From IMG/VR virus record IMGVR_UViG_3300021475_000018, positions 1 to 52,603 of that record: 52,603 nt of DNA; one strand, 5' to 3'. Below, piece by piece: positions 1-7,552 of the stretch (the first letter of the stretch is position 1; each line of letters begins with the position of its first letter). Position numbers and translations under genes: made by a program. Under the pieces are notes generated by a model, which did no database searches, was not told the DNA's origin, and saw nothing but the letters and a program-made list of their open reading frames with translations. Source of the DNA: a virus.

Positions 1-115
1 CTGCGATCGGAATACTATTCTGGTGGGCAGGATCAAATCTAGATGCCTCGCGGGAAAAAGCGATTTGGTGCGGGGCTTCCGGATATTTTTCAAGATGTTG
101 AAGGAAGCCTCGTGA
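1..115 (+). CDS. 3' part of a small gene that crosses the window junction
   Basis: Base 1 completes a codon begun by the last two bases of the window (52602-52603). The frame then stays open for 37 codons to TGA at 113-115. With the GTG at 52587 it gives exactly 44 codons (43 aa), a basic protein with no recognised domain. The stop overlaps the next start by one base (TGATG), the same tight coupling seen along this gene string. The unbroken frame supports a circular or circularly permuted molecule. Function unknown. Confidence 0.6.
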   Translation, partial: CDRNTILVGRIKSRCLAGKSDLVRGFRIFFKMLKEAS

Positions 116-285
116 TGACACAACACAGTCCGTACGCCCAACGCTGGGAAATCGCCGGCCAGCGCGTCAAGGTCATGTACGCGGTCGGCACCGCCATCAC
201 CGAGGACATCGCCGAAGCGCTGCTTTGGCGCAAGTGGTACCCGTCGCTTGGGTTGCGGTGGGTCGTTATCGCGGTGTCGGCATGA
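115..285 (+). CDS. hypothetical early protein, 56 aa
   Basis: Not recognised. The ATG at 115 overlaps the preceding stop (TGATG) and the gene ends in an ATGA overlap with the next start at 282. It therefore belongs to a translationally coupled run of small genes (52587 through 1128). The protein is short and soluble-looking, with a Trp/Tyr-rich middle and a hydrophobic C-terminal end. An in-frame extension to 43 exists but would overlap the upstream gene, so the coupled ATG was preferred. Confidence 0.55.
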   Translation: MTQHSPYAQRWEIAGQRVKVMYAVGTAITEDIAEALLWRKWYPSLGLRWVVIAVSA

Positions 286-428
286 ATGACTTCGGCGGCG
301 GCTTTCTCGCATACGAGCAATTGAAGGATTTGCTTATCGAAGGCACCGCGGTACTGTTTGCCCTTGCTTCGCTCGCGTGTTGCGTCGGAGCGGCTTACTC
401 TCTTTGGAAAGTACTGCGCAATGGATAG
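282..428 (+). CDS. small single-span membrane protein, 48 aa
   Basis: Begins with an ATGA overlap on the previous gene. Residues about 18-38 are a continuous hydrophobic stretch (Leu, Ile, Ala, Val, Cys, Gly) ending in a short basic tail, so one transmembrane helix is likely. It overlaps the next gene, whose ATG at 421 lies inside its last codons. No family recognised. Tiny membrane proteins in phage early operons often alter the host envelope or exclude superinfection, but nothing here proves such a role. Confidence 0.6.
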   Translation: MNDFGGGFLAYEQLKDLLIEGTAVLFALASLACCVGAAYSLWKVLRNG

Positions 429-720
429 CAAGTATTGGGCTGCCTTGATAATTATCGCAGGTGCCAACTGCGTTTGGGTCGTACTCATGAGCATCGCGTT
501 GCGCCGCCGTCGCTATCCGGCCGTACACAAGATGGTGTTCACGCTGCTGGACGATGCCTACGCGAACGGACATTCCGAACCTGGGGAGCGGTGTCACGGC
601 ATGAGCCCCGACGAAATAGCGTACGATATGACGCTTTACGCGCCGGACTGCGAAAACCTTCGACCGGAGTTTTTGACGCCGTACGTACGTGCATGGATGC
701 AACAAAAAGGGCTCGAATAA
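421..720 (+). CDS. membrane-anchored hypothetical protein, 99 aa
   Basis: The N-terminal 25 residues form a hydrophobic segment (IIIAGANC, then VVLMSIAL), followed by an Arg-rich stop-transfer run (RRRR) and a soluble, acidic C-terminal domain of about 70 residues. The topology suggests an N-out/C-in anchored protein with a cytoplasmic domain. The start at 421 overlaps the upstream gene, and the stop at 718-720 overlaps the next ATG (TAATG). No family recognised. Confidence 0.65.
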   Translation: MDSKYWAALIIIAGANCVWVVLMSIALRRRRYPAVHKMVFTLLDDAYANGHSEPGERCHGMSPDEIAYDMTLYAPDCENLRPEFLTPYVRAWMQQKGLE

Positions 721-956
721 TGGACGTACAGGAATTTTCTAAGCTTAGGGTTGACGACGTGATACGGAACGAAATGTCCGGCAGCAACGGCATTGTCGTT
801 GCAGTCGAGAGCATGGGCGTACGGGTGCGTTGGGGCGATGCTGCGCTTGCGGTGCCCGGTATCACGCCAACATTTTTTTATAGCGTGCAGGGCACGGCGT
901 GGTTTCACTGGTCCAAGGTGGCGCAGGATGACGGCGATACTGCGCCGGGCGCGTGA
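720..956 (+). CDS. hypothetical protein, 78 aa
   Basis: Starts in a TAATG overlap. The sequence has a beta-rich feel (short alternating hydrophobic stretches such as GIVVAVESMGVRVRW), resembling small SH3/KOW-like domains that phages use widely, but no signature is firm enough to name. It overlaps the next gene by 29 bases. Part of the coupled early string. Confidence 0.6.
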   Translation: MDVQEFSKLRVDDVIRNEMSGSNGIVVAVESMGVRVRWGDAALAVPGITPTFFYSVQGTAWFHWSKVAQDDGDTAPGA

Positions 957-1128
957 GCTGCAACCGGGCCACAAGCTGTTTTTCACGCTCGAAACCGTGG
1001 TACGGACGTTTACCGATCGCATGACGCCGGAAGGCTACGTGAACGTGACACTGCAAAAGCCGTGCGGGAAGACTCGGACGGCGGTCTACAAGACCTACAA
1101 GCGAATAAAACTGTACATGGACGCTTGA
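928..1128 (+). CDS. hypothetical basic protein, 66 aa
   Basis: The ATG at 928 lies within the upstream coding end; an in-frame start at 793 would overlap more heavily and was rejected. The product is Lys/Arg/Thr-rich with a strongly basic C-terminus (KTYKRIK), suggesting nucleic-acid contact. Its stop codon (1126-1128) lies inside the -35 box of the next promoter, so this is the last gene of the run that started near 50.4 kb. Confidence 0.6.
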   Translation: MTAILRRARELQPGHKLFFTLETVVRTFTDRMTPEGYVNVTLQKPCGKTRTAVYKTYKRIKLYMDA

Positions 1129-1153
1129 CAACGTTTAAACGGTGCCCTACAAA
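1125..1153 (+). promoter_or_regulatory. sigma70-type promoter for the SprT-like gene
   Basis: TTGACA (1125-1130), a 17-bp spacer, then TACAAA (1148-1153). The spacer contains the palindrome GTTTAAAC. The -35 box overlaps the stop codon of the preceding gene. The match to the host housekeeping consensus is good. Confidence 0.7.
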
Positions 1154-1168
1154 GGGCCATCTTAACCC

Positions 1169-1180
1169 CGCTGGAGAGCG
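1169..1180 (+). promoter_or_regulatory. leader hairpin presenting the Shine-Dalgarno (copy 1)
   Basis: CGCTGGAGAGCG: a CGCT/AGCG stem closes a GGAG tetraloop, and GGAG is the Shine-Dalgarno, 8 nt before the ATG at 1185. Copies of the same 12-mer precede genes starting at 36086, 45189, 50130 and 51393, and a base-pair variant precedes 46781. Confidence 0.7.
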
Positions 1181-1184
1181 ACCC

Positions 1185-1796
1185 ATGCCCAACAATTTCC
1201 AAACCCGCGAAGAATGGCTTAACTTCGTCATGGACGAAAGCCGCCCCAAGTTCAAAGAGCTGGGCGCCCCTATCCCGGCCAAGATACGCCTGAGCGTTGG
1301 TTTCACGTCGAACGGCTACCGCGGCAAGGCTATCGGCGAGTGCTGGGACAGCAAGGCATCGGGCGACAAGACCTTTGAAATCTTCGTCAAGCCCGATCAA
1401 GACGAAGCCGTACGCGTTGCCGGCATCTTGGTTCACGAGTGCGTGCACGCCGCGGTCGGCATCGACCACGGTCACAAGCGGCCGTTCAAGCGCGTTGCTG
1501 AAGCTCTGGGCCTTGAAGGCAAGATGACAGCGACCACCGAAGGCGCGCTGTTCAAGGAGTGGATTGGGCCGATCTTGAAGAAGGCCGGGCCGCTACCGCA
1601 CAAATCGTTGCGCGCTTACCGCACCAAGAAGAAGCAGGGCACGCGGTTGCTGAAGTGCGAGTGCATAAATTGCGGCTACGTCGTCCGTACGACTGCGAAG
1701 TGGCTGGACACTGCTGGGGCGCCGTTCTGCGGCACCAAGACACACGGCCGGATGATTTGCGAAGAAATCGAAGATGGTGAAGGAGAGGACGAATGA
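1185..1796 (+). CDS. SprT-like zinc metalloprotease with zinc-ribbon tail
   Basis: 203 aa. A HECVH motif (HExxH, residues 84-88) is followed by a further HGHK-type His, as in the SprT/Spartan family, whose members are usually zinc proteases acting on DNA-bound proteins. A C-terminal ribbon has Cys at about 158, 160, 163, 182 and 192, typical of SprT-like phage proteins. The ATG at 1185 follows the hairpin leader. Expressed from its own early promoter and coupled by ATGA to the next gene. The role in infection is inferred: processing of DNA-protein crosslinks or a host target. Confidence 0.8.
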   Translation: MPNNFQTREEWLNFVMDESRPKFKELGAPIPAKIRLSVGFTSNGYRGKAIGECWDSKASGDKTFEIFVKPDQDEAVRVAGILVHECVHAAVGIDHGHKRPFKRVAEALGLEGKMTATTEGALFKEWIGPILKKAGPLPHKSLRAYRTKKKQGTRLLKCECINCGYVVRTTAKWLDTAGAPFCGTKTHGRMICEEIEDGEGEDE

Positions 1797-1996
1797 ACCG
1801 AGCAGTACGGCAACGCCGGCAGGCACACAGACGACGGCTCGCCTTAGGGCGGGCTATGCACCAAGTACGGGCCGCGCGCTGGGGCTGCCACACCCGCGCG
1901 TGGAAGCTTCGCAAGCCGTGGCGCATTCAAATCCCGCGCATGCTGCGCAAGCACGCCAAGCTACTGCATCACACGATGGCCGTTTTGGGGAGCTGA
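1793..1996 (+). CDS. arginine-rich small protein, 67 aa
   Basis: Starts in an ATGA overlap with the SprT-like gene. Very rich in Arg, Ala and His, with aromatic residues scattered through it, so nucleic-acid binding is plausible. No family recognised. The ATGA coupling and the immediate fit before the next gene at 1998 argue that it is real. A competing frame (1774-2118) crosses the 1998 start and is less credible. Confidence 0.55.
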   Translation: MNRAVRQRRQAHRRRLALGRAMHQVRAARWGCHTRAWKLRKPWRIQIPRMLRKHAKLLHHTMAVLGS

Positions 1997-1997
1997 C

Positions 1998-2306
1998 ATG
2001 GACAAGGCTCTATGCCCCTTCAACTACGCTGGTCAACCGAGTTGCGAATGCTCGCTGCGATGCGCAATATTACAAGGCCAGAAACCGCGTGTACGGGTCA
2101 AAGCGCGCGGTCGAATGATCGGCAACAGTATTCCTTTGGATGCGCAGCCCGGTGATTTGATAGTCGGAAACCGGGGAGCTGCGGCCGTGGTGCAAGAATG
2201 GTGGACATCATCGGGGCTAAGCAGCGTCCTGAACACGCTGCATATCGGCAACGTGAATTACGAGGTCGACCGTAGCACGTATCGGCGGGTATACGATCGC
2301 AGTTGA
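1998..2306 (+). CDS. hypothetical protein with an N-terminal Cys cluster, 102 aa
   Basis: A GGGGAG Shine-Dalgarno sits just before the ATG. Residues 6-22 hold four Cys (CPFN, CECS, CAI pattern) that could bind a metal. The rest looks like a small beta domain (PGDLIVGNRGAAAVV, then HIGNVNYEVD). No family recognised. It closes the rightward early block; its stop overlaps the -35 box of the next promoter. Confidence 0.65.
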   Translation: MDKALCPFNYAGQPSCECSLRCAILQGQKPRVRVKARGRMIGNSIPLDAQPGDLIVGNRGAAAVVQEWWTSSGLSSVLNTLHIGNVNYEVDRSTYRRVYDRS

Positions 2307-2332
2307 TAGCCACGCCCCGAACGTGCTATTGT
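2303..2332 (+). promoter_or_regulatory. promoter for the giant internal virion protein
   Basis: TTGATA (2303-2308), 18-bp spacer, TATTGT (2327-2332). The -10 box matches the one before the leftward gene at 50130. Drives the 2359-7091 transcription unit. Confidence 0.6.
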
Positions 2333-2358
2333 GGGTTCAAATCACGGAGATTTGACCC
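2333..2358 (+). promoter_or_regulatory. translation-start hairpin before the giant gene
   Basis: GGGTTCAAATC and GATTTGACCC pair as a 10-bp stem with one bulged T around the loop ACGGA. The stem ends one base before the ATG at 2359, and the Shine-Dalgarno lies in and beside the loop. Likely modulates initiation; same logic as the GGAG-tetraloop leaders but with a different, longer stem. Confidence 0.6.
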
Positions 2359-5300
2359 ATGGCCAGCGACGATGCCAGCACGTTCGGCGGTGACAGCGCC
2401 CAAACCACGTTCGGGAGCGGGTTGAACTATATCGGCGGAGGCGGCGCAGACCCGGGGAGCAATGGCGCGGACATACCGCCGGGCTCCCCGGCACCCGTGC
2501 AGCCTGCTCAGGCTCCGCAAGCGTCTCCGTCGTTCGGCAGCATGCTGGGCGGTCCGCGCTACGCGCCCCCGGACCCGAACGCGTCGCCGCTTGACCAGAC
2601 TGCGGACACGCTGCAACAGCGCATTCAACGCGCGAACAGCGTCGCGACCAATCCGATGCTTCAGCTTTTCGACCCCGCTTCGGTGCAGAAAGCCCGGGAC
2701 TTTGTGCCGGCGGCTACGGAGCAGTTGCAGAAAATCAAGCAGCAGAAAGCCGATATCGCAGCGGGCCGCGCCGAAGCATCCAGCTTGGGGCTCAACCCCG
2801 GTGACGCGCCCGACGAAGCCACGCACGACGACAGGGTTTCGGTTGCGGTGAACAAGTCGCTGCAAGGCGATCTGAAGACGTTCAAGGGTCTTTCAGCAAT
2901 CGATCCGCAGCGCGCCGCGTCCATTCAAGATCAGGTACACGAGGCCGCATCTACGCATTTGAACAATGCGCAGCTCGCTTTCGACAGTCTGTCATCCGTA
3001 CCAAATCAGGGCCAGTACACCGCGAAGCTCAATCAGCTTCGCAAAGACGGCACCTTGACCGATTTGGAAGCGCTGGGCCTGAAGCTGCCGGAAAGCTATG
3101 ATGCGTTCAACGCCAGCAAGCCGGCGGAAGGCGAACAGCTTCGGCAAGCGCGCGTCGGAATGGAAAATCTCAAAGCGAAGATTGACGAACGTGGCAACGG
3201 TACGCCGATGTCCGCGGACGAACAGAAGACGTACGCCGGCCGGTTGACCACCGAAAGCGGGCAGGCGATCAACAACGGTACGTGGTCGCGGATCAACGGC
3301 AAGCGCGTGTACACCGTGAACGGTCAAGGCGACATTCGCGACCTGGGGACCAAGTTCAATTACGCCAACGCGGATCAGCGCAAGCAGTTTGGCGAAGAAA
3401 CTGCCGCAGCGGTGCCAAAGACCGACTTGGAAAAAGACCGCAATTTTAACCGCCTCTATTCGATTGCGACGGTGGACGCGAAGGGCAACGCAATCCCGGC
3501 ATCCGGCGCCGTGGATGAAAAAGGCAACCGTACATATTTGAACACCAACCCCAACGTACAGCAAGGCATTGCCGAAGGGCTCGCCAGCATGTTGCGCGGC
3601 GGTTCGGGCGGCGCGACAAGCGGTTTGCTCAATATCGAAACCAGCAAGCGCGGCGCCGTACAAGCCGTTCTGGACAAGATCATTTCGAACTATGCCGGCG
3701 GCGTCAATACGTTGACGGGCGATCAGGTCAAGCCGTACCTGTCGCAGATGACACAAGAGCAAATGCGCTCGGTTATGGACGGATTGAAAGGCTACAACGA
3801 CAAGGCCATGAGCGACCGGCTGGCGCCGATTGCGCAGCGCGCCGGAGAGCTGGGTCTTGATGCGTCGGCGCTGGGGCTGGGCAAAGACGAAGTGAAGGGC
3901 GTCCAAGACGCCATCGAAGCCGGTCGGCAAAGCACGATTGCCCGCTTCACCGCGCGCTCGCGTGCGGTCGGCGGCGGCGATGGCGGTATCTTTCTCGACA
4001 ACCCGCCGCCCGTGCTGGTAACGCATCCGGACCACCCGCCGGGCTCCGTACCGGAAGTGCCGCCGCCCGTACAGGGTCAAGGCGGGGCACCGCAGCCATT
4101 GCCGGGCGCAGCGGGAGGCGGCCAGCCCAGTGGTCCCGGTGGTGGCGGTCCCGGTGGTGGCGGCGGGGGCCCCGGTGGTGGTCCTGCGCCGACGCCCATC
4201 ACAATTGCCGGCCAACCGGTCGCGCCTCGCGTGCCCCCAGGTGGGACGCCCGGTTACTTCCCGGCGATGCAGCGCATCGAAAGCGGCAACGAAAAAACGC
4301 CGTGGACCGCGGGCACGCCAAAGACCAGCGCGAGCGGCGCGTTCCAAATGACGGATGCAACGTGGTTGGAAAACCGTCCTGCCGGCGTGACCGCGATGCG
4401 CGCCAAAGACGCAACGCCGGCACAGCAGACGCAGGCCGCCGAAACGTTGACGGCGAAGAATGCCGGAAAGTTGCAGCAAAACAACCTGCCCGTGAACGAT
4501 GTCAATCTGTACGTCGCGCATAACCTGGGCGCGAACGGTGCTGCGAAGTTGTTGCATGCGGACCCGAATGCCGACGCCCGTATGGTTGTCGGCGACACCG
4601 CTGCGAACAACAATCCGATGTTCTACAAGGGCAGGCCAACGGTTGCGGTAGCGATGCAGCGGTACGCCGCGGAAATGGGCAAAGGCACAAGTGCAGCGAA
4701 GCCGGTTGACATCGCATCGCTGCCCGACGTTGGCGCGGCACCGTGGAACGGCGCAACAACGCCCCAAGGTGACCGCGTGGCGACGCCGGCAGAGCGCGCG
4801 GCCGGACCCGTCGTGAGCAACGCGCCCGCGATCGGCAGCACTGTGGGCAGCATTGCCGGTGCGGTTGGCGGCCCCGCGGGCTCAGTGGCGGGTGGCGCTG
4901 CTGGCGGTGGTGCCGGTCAGGCATTTCAAAGTTGGATGCGCGGCGAAAGCCAAGACCCGGTGAAGATCGCGAAGCAAGCCGCGCTTGGTGGCGTCCTGGG
5001 TATCGCGCCGGAAGCAAGGCCGTTGCTTGGCGCTGCGGCTCGTGTTGGCGGCGCTGCGGCAGTTGATGCCGGCGCGACCGCGGCGCAAGGCGGCAGTACG
5101 GCGGACGTAATCGACAGTGCGGTGGAAGGCGGGAGCTACGCGCTCGGCGGCGAAATGCTGGGGCGCTTCATTTCTGCGCTGGGTCCAGCCGCGCACCGCG
5201 TGTTGTCGAATTACAAGCCAGACGCGCAAGTACAAATGTCGGAAATGGCTGGTAAGCTGTCCGAAGCGCGCAAGACGCTGGAAACGGAGGAACCGAAGAT

Positions 5301-6342
5301 TGCCGGGGCCGCGGGCGCCAGCTCGCCCAATCCGAAGTACGACGCGGCGAAGGCGCAGGAAGAAACCGCAAGCGAATTTATCAAGGCGCACGGGCAAAGC
5401 CCTGAAGATATGGTGTACGCGTACGATCAAGCCAAGCAAGGCGTTTCATCTGGCGAGGCGTTCACAATGCGCCGGGCCAACTCGGAACGCAGCAACGTAT
5501 CGGCTGGTTACAATGAACTGCGCCAGCAAGTGAACGATACCGGCGTCGGGGCGCCGAAGCCGAACCAACCCGTACCGGACGGTCCGGTTGCGCAGCTCCG
5601 TACGGCTGACAACATGACCGGCAGCGTTCCCGAACAATTTCGGCCGCAAGCCGAGCATGCCGAAATGCTGATAAAGGCGCCGGCTCAGAATTGGGGCCAG
5701 AAATGGCAACAATTGCAAGATGCCGGTTCGGAGCTGATTAGGCAGCGAATGGACTTCTTGAACGCGGGAGACAAAACCAGCGCCACGGCAATGAACAACC
5801 TATTCCAAGGCGTACGGAACCAACAAAAGGCGGCGGCCGAATACGTGTTCGGCGCTGATCGCGGCAAAGCGATTATCAGCAATCTGGAAAATCTTGACCA
5901 GCGTTACGCCAAGGTGATGAATGCCACCAATGGCATGAATTACGAGAAGATGCGAGCTACGCTCGCGGCAGGTAACACGCCGGAAGCGCGCGAACTGGAA
6001 AAGAATTTCACCGAATTTGCGAAGGGCGATCCATCGGCAATGCGTGCGTTCAACGCAATGAAGGCCGGCGCGAAAGGCGATTGGAAGTCGGAAGCGGCGT
6101 TGATGACGCCCATCATTGCCGGCGAAGCTGCGACCAACGCCAGCGGCATCCCGACGTTGGGTGCGGTAAGTGCTGCGATCGGCGGGTATCGTCTGTACAA
6201 GATTGCGCAAGGCTACATGAACGCGCGCGTTCTGGGCAAAGCAGTGATGTTCAAAGACTTCTTGGCCAACGAAGTGAAGAATGGTTTTCCGAGCCTCGCC
6301 CAAGGAGCGGCGCAGCGCGGAGCCATACAGGGGGCGCAATAG
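2359..6342 (+). CDS. giant internal virion protein with transglycosylase domain
   Basis: 1327 aa, the largest gene. N-terminal third is Pro/Gly/Gln-rich and low complexity. The middle is alpha-helical. A Gly/Pro linker lies around residues 560-620. An SLT-type lytic transglycosylase domain follows (about 630-780) with the catalytic Glu in RIESG at residue 641 and the downstream SASGAFQM motif. A glycine-zipper hydrophobic stretch lies at about 815-870, then a long helical C-terminus. This resembles podovirus core/ejection proteins (T7 gp16 type) that enter the cell with the DNA and open peptidoglycan. Promoter and a start hairpin lie directly upstream. Confidence 0.85.
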   Translation: MASDDASTFGGDSAQTTFGSGLNYIGGGGADPGSNGADIPPGSPAPVQPAQAPQASPSFGSMLGGPRYAPPDPNASPLDQTADTLQQRIQRANSVATNPMLQLFDPASVQKARDFVPAATEQLQKIKQQKADIAAGRAEASSLGLNPGDAPDEATHDDRVSVAVNKSLQGDLKTFKGLSAIDPQRAASIQDQVHEAASTHLNNAQLAFDSLSSVPNQGQYTAKLNQLRKDGTLTDLEALGLKLPESYDAFNASKPAEGEQLRQARVGMENLKAKIDERGNGTPMSADEQKTYAGRLTTESGQAINNGTWSRINGKRVYTVNGQGDIRDLGTKFNYANADQRKQFGEETAAAVPKTDLEKDRNFNRLYSIATVDAKGNAIPASGAVDEKGNRTYLNTNPNVQQGIAEGLASMLRGGSGGATSGLLNIETSKRGAVQAVLDKIISNYAGGVNTLTGDQVKPYLSQMTQEQMRSVMDGLKGYNDKAMSDRLAPIAQRAGELGLDASALGLGKDEVKGVQDAIEAGRQSTIARFTARSRAVGGGDGGIFLDNPPPVLVTHPDHPPGSVPEVPPPVQGQGGAPQPLPGAAGGGQPSGPGGGGPGGGGGGPGGGPAPTPITIAGQPVAPRVPPGGTPGYFPAMQRIESGNEKTPWTAGTPKTSASGAFQMTDATWLENRPAGVTAMRAKDATPAQQTQAAETLTAKNAGKLQQNNLPVNDVNLYVAHNLGANGAAKLLHADPNADARMVVGDTAANNNPMFYKGRPTVAVAMQRYAAEMGKGTSAAKPVDIASLPDVGAAPWNGATTPQGDRVATPAERAAGPVVSNAPAIGSTVGSIAGAVGGPAGSVAGGAAGGGAGQAFQSWMRGESQDPVKIAKQAALGGVLGIAPEARPLLGAAARVGGAAAVDAGATAAQGGSTADVIDSAVEGGSYALGGEMLGRFISALGPAAHRVLSNYKPDAQVQMSEMAGKLSEARKTLETEEPKIAGAAGASSPNPKYDAAKAQEETASEFIKAHGQSPEDMVYAYDQAKQGVSSGEAFTMRRANSERSNVSAGYNELRQQVNDTGVGAPKPNQPVPDGPVAQLRTADNMTGSVPEQFRPQAEHAEMLIKAPAQNWGQKWQQLQDAGSELIRQRMDFLNAGDKTSATAMNNLFQGVRNQQKAAAEYVFGADRGKAIISNLENLDQRYAKVMNATNGMNYEKMRATLAAGNTPEARELEKNFTEFAKGDPSAMRAFNAMKAGAKGDWKSEAALMTPIIAGEAATNASGIPTLGAVSAAIGGYRLYKIAQGYMNARVLGKAVMFKDFLANEVKNGFPSLAQGAAQRGAIQGAQ

Positions 6343-6512
6343 TGGCACGACCAAAAGGGGCCAAGACAGCGCGAACCGAAGCGGAGCGCGCGGCGGTGCA
6401 GGAACGCGAGCGCAAGCGGCAACGCAGATACCAAAAGAGGCGTTACGCACGTAGGAAATTGGAGCGCAATAATGGCACGCAACGAACAGCACATGCATTT
6501 GCCGCTAATTGA
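6342..6512 (+). CDS. small basic protein, 56 aa
   Basis: A GTG start shares one base with the stop of the giant gene (TAGTG). Nearly half the residues are Arg, Lys, Glu or Gln in a long charged helix (ERERKRQRR, then KRRYARRK). Overlaps the next gene by 41 bases. Likely DNA- or capsid-binding, but unassigned. The overlap with both neighbours makes the start choice fairly firm. Confidence 0.55.
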   Translation: MARPKGAKTARTEAERAAVQERERKRQRRYQKRRYARRKLERNNGTQRTAHAFAAN

Positions 6513-6759
6513 TCGGCTAGCGGAGCAGTTGAAAGACAGCGGCACGCCGAGCCACACAGCGCGAGACATGGCGTTATCAATTTTACGTGACCGCGGACAC
6601 GTACACACCAACTCCGAACAGCTCACGGCCGAAGGTGCGCGGCGCGATCAGATGGGAGCCGCCGGCAGGGCGATTGACCGCGCTTCGAAGGCGAGCGGCA
6701 AGCCAGCGGAGCATTACGAATATGACACGAAGATCAATCGCGCCGTACTTAAGAGGTAG
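6472..6759 (+). CDS. hypothetical protein, 95 aa
   Basis: A GGAG Shine-Dalgarno lies before the ATG at 6472. Mostly helical and charged, with no membrane segment or signal peptide. The C-terminus is basic. It sits between virion genes in the same unit as the giant protein. No family recognised. Confidence 0.65.
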   Translation: MARNEQHMHLPLIDRLAEQLKDSGTPSHTARDMALSILRDRGHVHTNSEQLTAEGARRDQMGAAGRAIDRASKASGKPAEHYEYDTKINRAVLKR

Positions 6760-6770
6760 AACGTTTAAAC

Positions 6771-7091
6771 GTGTCGTTATTTCCGTGGCTCAATCAACCA
6801 CCGCCAACGCTCAAAGAGTTGACGCCACGGGAGCGCATGCTCGAACGGCTCAAATTCGGAGTACCGCTGGAGCTTGTGGCCCGTGCGGCCGGACTTCGTC
6901 CGGAAACTTTGAAGGAAGACCCGGAAGTTGACAAGGCGATGGCCGAAGGCGAGATTTTGTTGTTCGAACGCGCGCGAGACAGCAGCGTGACGGGTATCGT
7001 ACGGGCCGCTATGCGTCGGGAAGCGGAGAGCTGGCTGCCCAAGGCGGAACCCAGTTCGGCGGGTTCGCTGGAGGATTTGCTGCGGGACTAG
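6771..7091 (+). CDS. HTH-containing protein, possible small terminase
   Basis: 106 aa, GTG start just after a GTTTAAAC palindrome. The N-terminus carries the recurrent FPW motif (residues 4-6). Residues about 20-60 look like a helix-turn-helix (FGVPLELVARAAG, then LRPETL), followed by a helical region and an acidic C-terminal tail ending LEDLL. Small size, HTH and acidic tail suit a terminase small subunit, but the large subunit is 13 kb away and other DNA-binding roles are possible. Followed by a clear terminator. Confidence 0.55.
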   Translation: MSLFPWLNQPPPTLKELTPRERMLERLKFGVPLELVARAAGLRPETLKEDPEVDKAMAEGEILLFERARDSSVTGIVRAAMRREAESWLPKAEPSSAGSLEDLLRD

Positions 7092-7203
7092 CTGAATAAT
7101 GTTTGTGCGGCTTAAAGTCCGCATTCATCCATGGCGCGCGGTTATTCGCGTCCCGTTTCAAACATGCCGGGATACCCGCGTCATCTTCCCAGGGTAGCGC
7201 CAT
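7009..7203 (-). CDS. small PWED-motif protein, 64 aa
   Basis: The minus-strand ATG at 7203 has GGAG seven bases upstream. The protein opens MALPWEDD, matching the [YFL]PW[EQ] motif found in other proteins of this genome. The tail is Pro/Ala/Asn-rich. It lies downstream of the 7407 membrane protein on the same strand and overlaps the end of the rightward 6771 gene by 83 bases, so the last third is less certain. Function unknown. Confidence 0.5.
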   Translation of the reverse strand: MALPWEDDAGIPACLKRDANNRAPWMNADFKPHKHYSASPAANPPANPPNWVPPWAASSPLPDA

Positions 7204-7222
7204 TTCAGTGCTCCGTATTTGT

Positions 7223-7262
7223 GTGCTGCCGACAATCGTACGCCGGCAGCACGAGTATTTTT
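7223..7262 (+). terminator. rho-independent terminator after the 2359-7091 unit
   Basis: GTGCTGCCG and CGGCAGCAC pair perfectly around a 12-nt loop, followed by GAGTATTTTT. Correctly placed to stop rightward transcription from the giant-gene unit before it runs antisense into the 7261-7407 gene. Confidence 0.75.
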
Positions 7263-7407
7263 AGCGCATATACACAATGCGTTGCGGTTTTGCCGTTACC
7301 GCATTTTGCCAACCGACGATATCAGATGCCGTCAAGATTACGAGCCCCAGCACGACAACGGCGCCGAAACTTAGCAACATTCCTACAAGCAAGCGTGCGA
7401 GCACCAT
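7261..7407 (-). CDS. small single-span membrane protein, 48 aa
   Basis: The minus-strand ATG at 7407 has an excellent Shine-Dalgarno (AAGGAGG). Residues 5-27 are hydrophobic (LLVGMLLSFGAVVVLGLVIL), giving one transmembrane helix, then about 20 polar residues. It has its own promoter at 7470-7498 with a 16-bp palindrome at the expected transcription start. First gene of a two-gene leftward unit (with 7009-7203) inserted among rightward structural genes. Could be a lysis- or exclusion-related peptide; unassigned. Confidence 0.65.
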   Translation of the reverse strand: MVLARLLVGMLLSFGAVVVLGLVILTASDIVGWQNAVTAKPQRIVYMR

Positions 7408-7455
7408 TTCAACCTCCTTTGCGTGTTGTACACATTTTTCTGTACAAACGTAGTA

Positions 7456-7471
7456 TGTACAGCGCTGTACA
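7456..7471. promoter_or_regulatory. 16-bp palindromic operator
   Basis: TGTACAGCGCTGTACA is a perfect palindrome. It abuts the -10 box of the leftward promoter and covers its expected start point, so it is a candidate operator. Further TGTACA copies lie near 7425 and 7441. Confidence 0.6.
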
Positions 7472-7498
7472 CATAGTTCCGTACAAGGAACATGTCAA
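7470..7498 (-). promoter_or_regulatory. leftward promoter for the 7407 gene
   Basis: On the minus strand, TTGACA (7498-7493), 17-bp spacer, TATGTG (7475-7470). The spacer contains GTTCC-N6-GGAAC. Confidence 0.6.
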
Positions 7499-7519
7499 GC
7501 CGCTACATTTAGACCCCCG

Positions 7520-7528
7520 TGTCATACA
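7520..7528. promoter_or_regulatory. operator half-site TGTCATACA
   Basis: One of five copies of the 9-mer TGTATGACA (here inverted). It pairs with the copy at 7557-7565 in a divergent control region; between them is the inverted repeat CTACA-AAA-TGTAG (7530-7542). Confidence 0.6.
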
Positions 7529-7552
7529 TCTACAAAATGTAGTACAAGCCCC

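Noticed and set aside
2326-2865. Arg-rich reading frame antisense to the giant virion gene
   Set aside because: Composition is that of a GC-rich shadow frame, with no ribosome site; the opposite strand codes strongly.
2992-4767. 591-codon leftward open frame
   Set aside because: Fully antisense to the giant virion gene; residue pattern is shadow-like and no start signal is present.
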